DNA of 64,000 bases. Origin: Meandrina meandrites (lineage: Eukaryota; Cnidaria; Anthozoa; Scleractinia; Meandrinidae). Positions 1 through 10,202 of the stretch are shown piece after piece (the first letter of the stretch is position 1; each line of letters begins with the position of its first letter). The notes beneath the pieces were generated by a model that saw nothing but the letters and a program-made list of their open reading frames with translations, ran no database searches and was not told the DNA's origin. The position numbers and the translations under genes are program-made. Location of the stretch: the NCBI GenBank assembly GCA_963693305.1, contig OY855909.1, positions 6,457,345-6,521,344 of the forward strand, given 5' to 3'.

Positions 1-460
1 TAAGCGTATTACGAATCTGGCTAACAATGAGTAATTTATGCATCAAAAGTAAACTAAAACACACGGCAGCAAACAAGTGAAGAAACTGCAATCTTGAGCA
101 CAAAAAAAATAAGTTGAAAGGGTATATAAACAATTTAAGTTGTTTATATACAAAAGCAGGCAGCTGGCACGATCGACAACTTTAACTGGGCACGCGAGCC
201 CATGCATGCTCACATACAAATGTAAATCAATTTATGTCAGGCTATAAACCAAAGAGAACTGTATGATTTTGATAACATATGAATATCACAAATAATATTT
301 AAGAGTCTGTTCTCACCTTTGCTTGAAAATTTCTTCCAACGTTCTCAGTTCTTTATTGGAAACGTTTGCGGCTGGTTTTTCGATGTTTCCCATTCAGTGC
401 TGACAATTATTTCACTCGTCACGCAATCGTTCACAATCTTTGGTCACACAGCCACGAAAC
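1..460 (-). other. Leader-exon-like cassette, probable 5' end of a gene beyond the left edge
   Basis: This segment is a diverged direct copy of about 8265-8890, sharing stretches such as AATGAGTAATTTATGCATC. On the minus strand it ends with AGCAAAG/GTGAGAACAG, a good splice donor at 317/316. The copy at 8.8 kb lies upstream of the carotenoid oxygenase gene, so this one may be the leader of a tandem paralogue left of the window. That is inference. Confidence 0.45.
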
Positions 461-1326
461 TTCAATATTAAAAATCAAAGTGCCTCTGGGCTATCTCGTG
501 TAACCCAAGTTAATTATTAACTAATATTTTTGAAAACAATTACTTGGTAAAACAATAACCATGTCATTTGTGATGCTATCTGCGTTATAATTGCAGTTTT
601 CAATACACCGGTATTTATATTTATTGATACAAATTTACGGCAGACTGATCCAAACGGCGTAGCGACCAAAAATAAACAATTCTGGAAAAAAAAATGCTAA
701 AATATGTTAAACAAAATTGCCCGATATTTTGGCTTGCAACACAAACCTTCCTCAGGCGCTGAGCGGAGAAGAAATGTGGCAAACGTAAAGGAATCGTTAC
801 AGATAAAAGTTTGAAATAAAATACGTTACAATGATTGGTTGTTTACGACGAAGTAATCAACAAATGTCATTGGCGTACTTCGTCAAGTCCATTTATGCTC
901 AGAGATGAATGTTTTAGCTCCAGTACCACTACATTTCAACCAACCTGGACACACCATCAACGACGTTCGCCTCACCTGGCTTGAACTAATTCGCAGAAAC
1001 GGTGACCCAGTCAGAAAGGCCGCGAAGCCCATTTAAAAACATTGTATGCTCTTGGCATAAATAGACGTGACGAAAAAATGACATTTGTTACTAAGCCGTA
1101 AACAGCCAGGCATTGTAAGGTATTCTATTTCAAACTTTCATTTTAACGATTCTTTTGCGTTTGTTACATCTCTTTGGATCAGTCTGCCGTTAGCCTGCGT
1201 GCAGACGTCTCCTATTTGCTTGCTTCTCTTCTGCCGTAAATTTGTATCATTTTAGTTTACTTACTGATCCAGGTCTAGAAGAGTTCCGGCGCCACTCATC
1301 GGTTTGTCTCTCAGTGGTCTTGCAGA
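461..1326. other. Intergenic stretch without a recognised gene
   Basis: AT-rich sequence between the left-edge cassette and the 3' end of the carotenoid oxygenase gene. I see no coding pattern, RNA gene or clear repeat structure. Confidence 0.5.
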
Positions 1327-1327
1327 T

Positions 1328-1342
1328 TTTATTATATTTATT
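1328..1342 (-). terminator. Candidate polyadenylation signals of the carotenoid oxygenase gene
   Basis: Two AATAAA hexamers on the minus strand (1333-1328 and 1342-1337) lie about 275-290 bases after the stop codon. Position and sequence fit a 3' end. Nothing else supports them. Confidence 0.45.
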
Positions 1343-1616
1343 TGTTATCACAATTAAACAGTTAACTTGTACACCTTTGCAATACTATACTGGTATTTTT
1401 TAGTCATGCAAATAATAACATTAAAGCTACTAGTTGTTAGGTTATAATTTTCATGCAAATAATTCTTCTCTACGTTTCTGTTGGTGTTGTAAAACCAAGC
1501 TCTAGTATCAGAGAGAACAAGTAGTTTTAACCTTGAATAAACTTTAGCGAAGTTCACGCCCGGTTCTAATAGCGAAAAATGTTTCAGTTTCAAAGCCCGT
1601 AAGTTATTTTCTCAAT

Positions 1617-4600
1617 CTACGCATTACTACAGTACTGCCTTATCTCCTTCTGGAACAAGCCATGCAAGGACATTGGAGTAACCCCTTTCACTACAGCTCG
1701 ACCCAGCTCCTTAAAATCTTTCGCGTCCAGCACCAACAGAGAGGTGGTCTGGTCAGGGATGTTGATCACGCATGACAGCACCACACCGTCATCTTCGTCC
1801 TTCCCATCAGGCGCTTTGACAAACACAGGTTCCGAAACAAATCCCCCGGATTCCTGCCATGTGACAAACTCCTTGGTCTCCACATTCAGCTTGACAAGTT
1901 GACCGAAGATTATTTCCTTGACATCCCTCACGCCATACACGAACTTATACGGCTTGCCATTTTTCTCCGTGTAGTTGAACCTCGGCAATTCCAATCCAGA
2001 GTACAGCAAAGCGTAATCCAGCCCGTCAGCGCCCTTTTGAAGAGGTTTCTCTGCCTGTACATCCCCAAATTCTTCCACAAGAGGAAGCTCGTATCGGCGT
2101 ACATCCGCCACGTCGAGCTTCGGTTCGCCTGGCACTGTGGGGGATCGCATATTGTGCAGGTAAAACTGACTGACAATCGAGCTGTCTTGGTAGCAACAAG
2201 CATCGAGATAAATCTTGCCATCTTCTTCAAAAGCGTTGATGTGGTGAAACGTAAAAAATGGTTCCGCTGTGAAGATACCAAGACGCCTTCCTTGTTTTCT
2301 GTCGATGACATGAAATCTGGTAAGTTGGTTTGCATCCCAATAGAGCCAATCACAAAAACTCGACTCAGAGATCCTGCGAGTCAGGATTTGCCACACATTC
2401 AGCACGAGAGGAGTTTCGGTAACGACCACATAGTTCTCTGTGAGACCAAAGCTGTGCATATAGGAAACACCGCTCGTGGGTGGGAAAGAACACAGCACTT
2501 TACCACCCTCGAGAGGACGTTCGTCCAGTTTTCCGGTGGATGGTGGTATTTGTATGACGTTGTAAGTGGAGATTCGGCCATGCGTGACAGATACGTTGAT
2601 TACTGAGCCGTCTGGGGTCTGGTGAGGGTGGGCGGTTGCGGAATCGATTCTAGTGTCACCTGGTGTGAAATGAAGAAAAGTTAGTTCATGATCTAACGGT
2701 TGCTCACAGCAAAATTCTGACGTTCTATTGTTTTCTCGAAGGGTGTCCTGTGCGACCTTACGAGAGCTGCTGCCCGACCCTTTCCAGTTGACTCCAGCTA
2801 ATGGAACTGAACTCATTAGTTGATTTCTTATCGAATAGTCAGTTGCAGCTAGTGAGACAGTGTACTATTGCGACACAAGTTCAAGTAAATTTGTTTCCGC
2901 GCTATGCGAATCAAGGTGGCCCGCGGCTATTTTTTGGGAACGGAGGTGCTCTTTTCTAAATCGAGTTTTGGGCATGTAAACCTCAACCGATTTTTCAGAT
3001 TTTTGGTAGTCGAAATAACAAATGTTCAAATTTTGTAAAGCTTTAAATTATAGGGCAAACACGGCAAACGATCACGAGATATTAGCGCTTTTGAAAATAT
3101 ATATTTATCAAAAAAACGCGAATATTTTCCAAACGCGACGATAGAATTTTTTCTAATTAATGTCAACTAGTTCAAATTATCCAAGTTTTAATGTGAGCAA
3201 GTTTCAACAAAATCGGCTGGGTAGAAATTGCTGCACAGTTGACTGTTGAATTTTTGCTTCAACTGAAATATTATGCTTGTGTATAATTGGGAGCTGTTAC
3301 AACAAAGTTTAAGTAATGCTCAGATCCAATGCATTATTTGAAAGCTTAAGTTAAAACGTTGCTGAAAAGTATGGAAAGATCGGAAACTACTACAAAAAGT
3401 TGTAAACGAATGAAGAGGAAGAGGTTTACGATGCGTAAATTGTGAATTTAAAATATTCATTTTTTTCGAATTAAAGAAAATCTACCGATTTTTTTTCTTT
3501 TATTTTTAAGTATGAGAAAATACAGCATGTATGCAAACGGCTTTATCTAGTTTCGTGTGTCTAATCTCGATGAAACGCGTCGAATTTTGCTCGCCAAGAT
3601 GGCTAGTTCGCGTCTCCCATTTTGAAGCGCTTTGAAAACCCTCGCGTAACAGTAAATTATTCAAACTTGCGGCATTCTCAAGATTATTTAGCACCTGGAA
3701 TTGAACATGCCACGCCACATGCCCCATTCATTGCTAAATAAAATGCATGAATACAAAGCTCAGCCGCAATTTTATCCGTGGCATGTTTATTTCCAGATGC
3801 TAAATAATCTTGAGAATGCAGCAAGTTTGAATAACTTACTGTAACAAGAGCATTTTCAAAGCGCTCCAAAATGGAAGACGAGAAGTAGCTATCTTGGCGA
3901 GCCACATTCGACGAGTTTCATCGAGACTAGACAGACAGAACTAGATAAAGTCGTTTGCACATATGCTATATTTTCTCATACTTAAAAATAAAAGAAAAAA
4001 AAATCGGTAGATTTTTTTTAATTAAAAAAAAATGGATATTTTTAAATGCACAATTTACGCACCGTAAACCTCTTCTGCTTCATTTGTCTACAACTTTTGC
4101 TGGGAGTTTCCGATCTTTCCATACTTTTCAGCAACGTTTTAGCTGGCATTAAGCTTTCAAATAATCCATTGGATCTTAGCATTACTTAAACTTTGTTGTA
4201 ACAACTCCCAATTATACACAAGAATAATATTTTGAAGCAAAAATTCAACATTCAACCGTGCAGCAATTTCTACCCAGCCGATTTCGTTGAAACTTGCTAA
4301 CATTAAAACTTGGATAATTTGAACTAGTTGACATTAATTAGAAAAAAATCTATCGTCGCGTTTAGAAAATATTCGCGTTTTTTTCATAAATTGATTTTTT
4401 TAAAAACGCTAATACCTCGTGTTCGTTTATTTTGTTCGCCCTAAAGATCAAAGCTTTATAAAATTTGAACATTTGTTATTTTGATTGCCAAAAATCAGAG
4501 AAATCGGTTAACGTTTACATGCCGAAAACTCGATTTAGAAAAGAACACCTCCGTTCCCAGAAATAGCCGCGGGCCAACTTAATTTCGTATTTTTTTCGTT

Positions 4601-5498
4601 CCATCGTGCGCACGTACGTGTTTTTCTCGCTATTTAAATAAATGTGCATTAACGTCGTTGTAGATTTTGTTCTTTATTCTAGTTTACGCTTTCGTCGTTT
4701 TAAAATCTGTGTGGCGTCGTAACGTACGTTTTCCTTTATGTCTTATGGCGTTTCACTGATAAGGTTCGTTTTAAGTTCTTCCGTTACCTGTATTTCATTT
4801 TGTGCATTTTCTTAGTATTTTGTTGTTGTTTTTTGCTAGAACTGTCACGATGGGACGGTCCCGTTTATCTTGTGGTGTTCTTCTGTGAATAAAGGTGTAG
4901 TGTGCGCTGGTGAATTGACGGCTACAAAATTAACGTACCATGTTTGTTTTACATTACGTTGAAACGGTAGTAACGGCAAGTACACTTCATTACCTGGAAA
5001 CTCGGTGAAGTTGACTTTCTTCAACGTGTCCAAGGTCTCGGGATTGATCTCAAATATGCAATTGCGCTCGCTCGTTGCGTAGATTTTCTCCTTCATTGGA
5101 AACACGTTAACAAGCGTGTTGTCCATGGAAAGTTCATCCCCCAAAAAACGCGAAAAGAAACGGGTGAATATATTCTGGCACGGGTCTGGAGGAATGAATG
5201 AACCGAATTCATAATGATTGGATGATCCATGTTTCAAAGAGTCGGCGTAACTCTCGCTTCGCACAAACTTGTTGCTGTAGGTCACGTGACCGCCCTCTAT
5301 GTGAAAGCGGTGCAAAAGTCCCTGGCCATCAAACCAGTGATTGAACGAAGTGTCGCCGCACTCAAATCTACCAGGCCCATTCCTAATCAAGGTGCCGGTC
5401 AGCCAGGAGGGGAGGTTACCTTTCATCTCAGCGCTGACGGGCTCGGGGTGTTCGTCAATTGACTGGAACAGGCAAGAAAGGTCTTGTTCTGCGATCAT
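1617..5498 (-). CDS. Carotenoid cleavage oxygenase (BCO/RPE65 family), two coding exons
   Basis: Coding exon 1 is 5498-4994 and exon 2 is 2659-1617. The junction CCAG/GTAATG to CACCAG/GTGACA keeps frame (G|GT, Gly169), giving 515 aa, the usual length of the family. The family cleaves carotenoids or isomerises retinoids with an Fe(II) held by four His. Visible candidates are His179 (AHPH), His237 (MHSFG), His307 (FHHINAF) and His501 (LHGLF). PDPCQNIF near residue 110 matches the PDPCK signature of animal BCO/RPE65 proteins with Lys changed to Gln. There is no signal peptide, so a cytosolic or mitochondrial location is likely. An AG acceptor lies 9 bases before the ATG (5509-5508), so the 5' leader is probably spliced from an exon near 8.8 kb. 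Substrate and cleavage position (BCO1- or BCO2-like) cannot be decided here. The single 2.3 kb intron contains a fold-back element. Confidence 0.93.
2905..4588. mobile_element. Large fold-back (inverted-repeat) element in the carotenoid oxygenase intron
   Basis: Two arms of about 800 bases, 2905-3717 and 3777-4588, are reverse complements with scattered mismatches. The outer ends share GGCCCGCGGCTATT and the inner ends share CATGCCAC. The spacer is only about 60 bases. No transposase reading frame is seen, so this is a non-autonomous fold-back element. The arms have diverged, so the insertion is not very recent. Lying wholly within the intron, it could form a long hairpin in the pre-mRNA. Confidence 0.85.
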
Positions 5499-5614
5499 GA
5501 TTAAGGTCTAAATATCGCAAATATAAGAAAAAAGATATAAATATAATTTTCAGCAAACACACGTTCTTGCTATCTGTCGTCTACATAACAAACACTCGCG
5601 TATTTTAGCAGGAA

Positions 5615-5725
5615 ACAACAGCTGCGCTAGTCTCCTTCGCCATTTACACGCCCGTTTTCGGGGATGTCACGCAAAGCATGGCATTAAAAAAAACGGTTGC
5701 GAAGGAAACTACAACTGCGCAGGGC
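5615..5725. repeat. Short inverted repeat (hairpin)
   Basis: CTGCGCTAGTCTCCTTCGC near 5625 is repeated in inverted, slightly diverged form near 5699-5722. It is probably a small MITE or its remnant in the 5' region of the carotenoid oxygenase gene. Confidence 0.5.
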
Positions 5726-5997
5726 TTTTCCTTTCTTAGTGGGGGCGTAAAAGCACTGGAAACGAAGTTGAACTACGCATGCTTCTGAAAAATCTTTTTT
5801 TTTTTTCGAGAATTGTGTGTGCGCGCAAACGGGAAAAAATTTAGGGTGTTTCTACAAAAAAGTTCTCTCGTTTCCAGAGCCTGTCACTTATTAGTCATCG
5901 CAAATACTAATCATTGCATTAGTTCACATATCTGCGCGCACAATCAGGAGACGTCATGGATGACGTAACATCTATGTACTGTCTCTGATTGGTTAAC

Positions 5998-6205
5998 GTT
6001 GTTTATCAGTTTCGGGCCTGCGTAGCTGGCGGGATTTCGCGAGCGAGTGTTTTTCTAGCGGCCGTATGCTTTTTCTTGGTCGCCAAGCCGAGTGCTGAGG
6101 AGTCAGTCGAGTTTCACTCGCGGCTCCGCCGCTCGCTCACGCGGGTTTCGCCCGCGGGAGAAAATATTCACTCGTGCCCGCTAATCCCGTCAGGCTAATC
6201 ATTTT
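5998..6205. repeat. GC-rich inverted-repeat element
   Basis: GCCTGCGTAGCTGGCGGGAT at the left is matched loosely by an inverted copy around 6178-6201 (CCCGCTAATCCCGTCAGGC). The interior repeats GCGAGCG/CGCTCGC units. The open frame through it (5989-6198) has no protein-like composition, so I read this as a non-coding repeat. Confidence 0.5.
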
Positions 6206-6679
6206 CCAAATTCAGTGCCCAAGTAGATTACTCGACTCTGTCATCTCTAGGCACGCGAAAGGAGACATAATTATGCTTATTATAATTATAGACGCGAGCG
6301 TTTTATTGGAAAATCAGTAGAGAGACATCATTTTCTCTTGAGCACTGGCAAAATTTGCACGAAATTACATCCGGGACTGAAGCGGCGTATTTTCCTTAAC
6401 AATGACGTCATTTCAACGTTATACGTTGTATACGTTGGCTCAAACTAAAAGACATGAAAACACACAAGCTCTATCCTATAAAACGAGGCTCAGTGTCCCC
6501 ACAAAATGCCATTCATGTCGCGCACTCTTGTTTCATGAGAAGTGAGGGTTATGGAAGAGATGCAGGGCACTCACCAACAACATCACAGTTAAGGGAAATA
6601 AAATCATTTAGCTGAGTTGTCCTCGCCAATAGTGAAACTGTTCAATCGGTTGGGCCTTTTGTTGTTGTTTTCTAAATGT
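6206..6679. other. Non-coding stretch
   Basis: Probably within the 5' leader intron of the carotenoid oxygenase gene if the leader exon at 8.8 kb is real. No motif or repeat recognised. Confidence 0.4.
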
Positions 6680-6686
6680 ATTATTT

Positions 6687-7738
6687 CCCGGCGTGCCCGA
6701 TCGATGAAGTTTGATAATCGATAAAATCGATTGTAATCGATAATAATCGATAGTAATTAATCGATTGATATCGGAAATCGATGAAAATCGAAGATCGAAA
6801 GAGTTGTGAGTATCGATTTTCATCGATTTTGATCAATTTTCATCTATTCTCACTAGAGAAAACACGCACAAAAGCCAAAATAAACCGCCATGCACTACTT
6901 TAAATTCCCGGCGTGACCCAGGGGACTACTCCACATTCCCCCAGACCTCATCCCTGCATTTAAGAGCAGCGTGCGTGTTAATTCAGTCAGCTCCAGTAAA
7001 GTCTCGGCCTGGCTAGGAGATTTCGCCCCACCCTCCTCCCCGCAGCGATGAACATTTTTCTCTCATGGTCGACCTACTCGCAAAGCCTCGGGCCGATTCT
7101 CCCATATCTTAGTGTATCCAGGTCCGTTTGGCTTTGTGCGTGGGTGGACCTGGTGAGAATATATTACGATTCTCACCAATTTTTATCGATTATATCGAAT
7201 GTCAATGATAATCGTTTAATAACGATTTCAGTTACGTTTGTGCTACGCATTAAGTACCGACTCCTTCAAATAACAAGAGATCCGGCCATTTTCCCCGTTT
7301 TTTCGTGTATAGACTAACTCTAACACAGAAAATGTCGCCTTTTCGCAGTTAACTACTCGAAATGCCTCTCCTCAACTGCCGATTTTTTTCTCGAGGGAAA
7401 ATGCTTCACCCTTCCTTACTGTAAAAGGGCACTCGAGGTAGCCCTTCACAACAGCCTCAACTAGTAGTACGTTCATTTCGCGGGATTTCGATGACTCGTA
7501 AGACTGGAAGACTTTGGCAAGACTGGCTTGAGTCCAAGCGGACGGATGCGTAGCGTATCCGCTTACACCAGGGGCTTACAAAATGTTGTAAGAAGTCATA
7601 AATGGTTCATTTATTAAAACTGATAACAATCGATAGAATCGATAAAAGTCGATACAATTAAGAGGACTTGAGATTGTGAGTATCGATTTTCATCGATTGA
7701 TTTCCGATGATCGATTATCATCGATTGGGCACGCCGGG
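6687..7738. mobile_element. Non-autonomous DNA transposon rich in ATCGAT, 1,052 bp
   Basis: The ends are inverted repeats beginning CCCGGCGTGCCC, followed on both sides by clusters of ATCGAT/AATCGAT words. Flanking bases 6680-6686 and 7739-7745 are the perfect direct repeat ATTATTT, a 7-base target-site duplication. No transposase is visible. An internal segment near 6906 again begins CCCGGCGTG, suggesting nested or internally duplicated termini. The superfamily cannot be assigned with confidence. Confidence 0.82.
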
Positions 7739-7751
7739 ATTATTTACAAAA

Positions 7752-8252
7752 GGCCAGCTGGAAAATATGGACTGGACTCTCGACTGGACTCTGGACTTGA
7801 CTATGAACTTTTTTTTATAGGCGTTTTGGGAGTCCTGAAGGAGTCTTGTTATGAATAGCGTGACCAAGGTGACGTGGAATATTCTTGACCGCACACTGCG
7901 AACTAAAGAATTTCCCCAAAACTCATTCTAACAATATAGTGGCGTTCATCGGCGTATTCAACGCTGAAAAGTATGAAATGGTGCAATTGTAGAATGTATC
8001 AAAATAACAGATGTAGTTTCCCTATCTAAAAGATCGAACAATGGCAGGTATTGAACAAACGTGTCACGTCATGTACTGACCACAGCGCGACATGATAACG
8101 TACGTGTACGCTTCAAACCTCGCAGCATTCACGCAATAGAAGCCAAACGTCCTGAATTTGCCTAAAATAACCGGGTATTGTTTCAAAGTGTGTTTTACCA
8201 GGGTCCAGTCCAAAGTCCAGTCCAGACTCCAGTCGATATTTTCCAGCGGGCC
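7752..8252. mobile_element. MITE with GGACTGGACTC-type terminal repeats
   Basis: 7752-7800 (GGCCAGCTGGAAAATAT then repeats of GACTGGACTC) is matched in inverted orientation by about 8205-8252. It begins 6 bases after the ATCGAT element, so the two insertions are adjacent. No coding capacity. Confidence 0.7.
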
Positions 8253-8261
8253 TTCACAAAA

Positions 8262-9680
8262 CGTTTACGAGTCTAGCAAACAATGAGTAATTTATGCATC
8301 CAAAGTCACTGGTTGAGGAAAACACATGCAGCAATCTCGAGCACAAGAGAAAACTGGAAAGGATATATTAATTTTAAAACAATTTATCGCGAAAGCAGTT
8401 GGCACAGTCGGCAACTTTCCAGTGACTTTCGGACATGACATGACAGGACACGTGCGCCCATGCATGTCCTGGTACAAATGTAAATAGCTTTATGTAAAGC
8501 CTATAAATAAAATATATACGAAGTTTGAACTAACTTCTCGAGGTTCTGTTTTGATATTTACGTCTAATTTGGGATCGACGGCAATTTGATATAAAATCGT
8601 CGATTGGAGCACGACTGGGGTGATGATTTACAAACGAAGGCGTCATAACTAAATTTCCTGTGTCGATTTGAAATGGCCGTTGTGATTAACAATTATAACC
8701 ATAGTCGAGAGAAATGTATGATTTTGAACATATGAATATCACTAATAATGTTTAGGAATCTGTTCTTACCTTTCCTGGAAAATTTCTTCCTTCGTTCTCA
8801 GTTTTTTACTGAAACTTTTGCGTTTGTCGTGTTCTTTTCAATCGTCGCGCAATCCCCTCTTTGGTCAGACAGCCACGGACTGACGAGAAGAACATTATAA
8901 GGCAACTTTAGCATTAAATTAAAAGGCAGCAGGTACCGAACCACAAAAATCTTTCACTGTTATTATTAATACTAATATAAGAACAACATTAATTTAAGAG
9001 CCTGTTCTTACTTTGGATATTAAAAACTTCTGCGTTAAGCACACGCTTCCTCGATGAAAATGTGTTCCAAACAACTTCCTCGACTGATATTTAATTTGGC
9101 CGTGAGCTGGCGTTCGTAAATACCAGCGCGTCACGCAAACTTTCCTCTTTTTATGCCAGTCACACACGCAACGAAACTGAAGTTAGAAGTGATGAAAATA
9201 ACGTCTGCAGGTAACCGTAACGGGCATCAGTAAATAGCACTAATTAGAACTTACCTGCTTACCTTCCTTTAAAAATTTCCCCCAAAGTGCATTAAATTTG
9301 TGCAGCAGGATTTCGCATTTGTTAGCCCCGTGCCTGTTTTTATTTTGAACATTTTGTAGCCAACTGTCTATACAAAAAAACAGAAACCTTCATGGAGTGT
9401 CTTATAATTATAAACTAACGTAAAACAAGAACCTGTTCTAACCTTCGCTAAGTAATGGACTGTTGCTTTCGGCTTTTTTTTTTTTCCTCCAAGAGCACGA
9501 TTCTTAAAATCTGACTTTGCGTCGGCTCCGTTTTCTTGCGTACGCGTACACAAACAGTTGCAATTGCATATAAATTACTTCCCTTTCAGCAAGTGTCATT
9601 TTAATATACATGTATATTGATACACTTCCTTGTTTAACAAGTGGGCCGTCACGCAATCTTTCCTGCTTTATGTCGATAGC
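8262..9680 (-). promoter_or_regulatory. Tandem leader-exon/promoter-like cassettes upstream of the carotenoid oxygenase gene
   Basis: At least three diverged units repeat the same layout, and a fourth is partial. Read on the minus strand, a CGTCACGCAA-like block is followed by an A-rich block and a splice-donor-like site. Exons would end at 8770 (GGAAAG/GTAAGAACAG), 9012 (CCAAA/GTAAGAACAG), 9263 (GGAAG/GTAAGC) and 9443 (GCGAAG/GTTAGAACAG). The coding exon has an acceptor just before its ATG, so these may be alternative first exons. Transcript evidence is lacking. Confidence 0.5.
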
Positions 9681-10202
9681 TTCCTCATTCCTCGATCAAT
9701 CTAATTTAGAGAAGTAAGGGCGAAATATCAAGTTAAAATGGCGGGCAGATGAGTTAAAAACGAATTCGTTTTAATTCGGCTGCGGTAAGGAAGGTTTAGT
9801 CTGCGTTCGAGGCTGACATGCCATTAGGGACAGCGCGTCACCCAAGCCGAAAAAGCACTGGGAGCGAATTAATAACAAGATCGAAGTGCATTGTGGACTT
9901 AGGTCATCGTGCCAGCGGGAACCTGGTTTCTAATATAAAGTAACGGCTGTCTGTTTTACGTGTAAACAAAGCACGAAGGTTTCCAACCATCCTTCGCTTT
10001 TGTCGTGCTTTTTCTTTGAGGAAAAGTGAAACTGCTTTGGAAATATCTTGGGAACAGACTAACGGATCAGTTCTTTACCATCATGGTGTGTTTCATTTTT
10101 CTATTTTGTTTCAGTAAAAGGTCATGTGCAAGATTTTGTTGTCAGTTTTCTGTTCGATTCTGTTCAGTAATACGTAATGCAGTAAATGCTAGGCCATTGC
10201 TT

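Noticed and set aside
1899..2606. Long plus-strand frame of 235 codons
   Set aside because: It lies opposite the carotenoid oxygenase exon, whose motifs and splice sites are convincing. The frame has no domain.
2660..2816. N-terminal extension of the second carotenoid oxygenase frame to a Met at 2816
   Set aside because: It runs across a polypyrimidine-CACCAG acceptor. The residues before it do not fit the family.
4845..4993. Continuation of the carotenoid oxygenase frame past FTEFPG
   Set aside because: A donor CCAG/GTAATG at 4994/4993 joins perfectly to exon 2. The extra residues are intron read-through.
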